Below are positions 12,942-12,942 of a stretch of 12,942 bases of DNA, piece after piece. The notes under the pieces are model-generated. The model made no database searches, was not told the DNA's origin, and worked only from the letters and a program-made list of their open reading frames with translations. The DNA comes from Peptococcaceae bacterium (GTDB taxonomy: Bacteria; Bacillota; DSM-12270; Thermacetogeniales; Thermacetogeniaceae), in assembly GCA_003132605.1 (NCBI GenBank), contig PKYJ01000083.1, positions 5,910 to 18,851 of the forward strand, in the 5' to 3' direction. The translations under genes and the position numbers were made by a program. How positions within the stretch are numbered: position 1 is the first letter of the stretch; every line of letters starts with the position of its first letter.

Positions 12942-12942
12942 A

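Noticed and set aside
1..12942. CRISPR array, tRNA, rRNA
   Set aside because: No regularly spaced identical repeats of 24-40 bp, no cloverleaf with CCA-type end, and no rRNA-like conserved stretch were seen.

Overview
The window looks like a chromosomal stretch of an anaerobic or thermophile-type Firmicute (Clostridia, Peptococcaceae/Thermoanaerobacterales-like). This is inferred from strong AGGAGG-type ribosome binding sites, occasional TTG starts, mixed moderate to high GC, and the grouping of rarA with a PRC-barrel protein, a YtxH-like protein and an AI-2E family permease. No rRNA, tRNA or CRISPR array is visible, and no intact transposase gene is present.

Layout. Bases 1-892 are AT-rich: a densely structured non-coding segment that may be an IS200/IS605-like right end or a structured RNA, a 104-aa coiled-coil-like hypothetical protein, and about 390 bp of non-coding DNA with a very strong hairpin. 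A GT4-type glycosyltransferase follows (893-2041, +). Convergent to it is a lipoprotein-type polysaccharide deacetylase (2161-2958, -). After a hairpin-rich divergent intergenic region comes mnmG (tRNA wobble-uridine modification, 3275-5242, +), separated here from its usual partner mnmE. Convergent to mnmG, with only 3 bp between the stop codons, is a two-gene minus-strand operon: a ChlI/BchI-like AAA+ ATPase (7000-8274) followed by a ChlD-like VWA protein (5246-6976). Divergent from that operon is a 78-aa helix-turn-helix protein (8501-8737). Then come thioredoxin (8889-9218) and rarA/mgsA (9253-10587), closed by a strong intrinsic terminator.

The right end is a tight plus-strand cluster: a PRC-barrel protein (10734-11222), a translationally coupled 56-aa zinc-ribbon protein (11222-11392), 213 bp without a convincing gene, a 62-aa YtxH-like single-pass membrane protein starting at TTG 11606, and an AI-2E family permease (11864-12883). 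The window ends in what may be a terminator stem.

Themes. The left part concerns cell-surface polysaccharide (glycosyltransferase, deacetylase). The middle holds RNA modification and an uncharacterised AAA+/VWA chelatase-like machine. The right part combines redox and replication-repair housekeeping with envelope proteins. The most unusual signal is a set of degenerate 7-bp tandem repeats (rough consensus RGNNGTY) at three gene 3' ends. Two of the three are arranged as inverted arrays. One has apparently extended the mnmG reading frame by about 24 codons, and another fills the gap between the YtxH-like gene and the permease.
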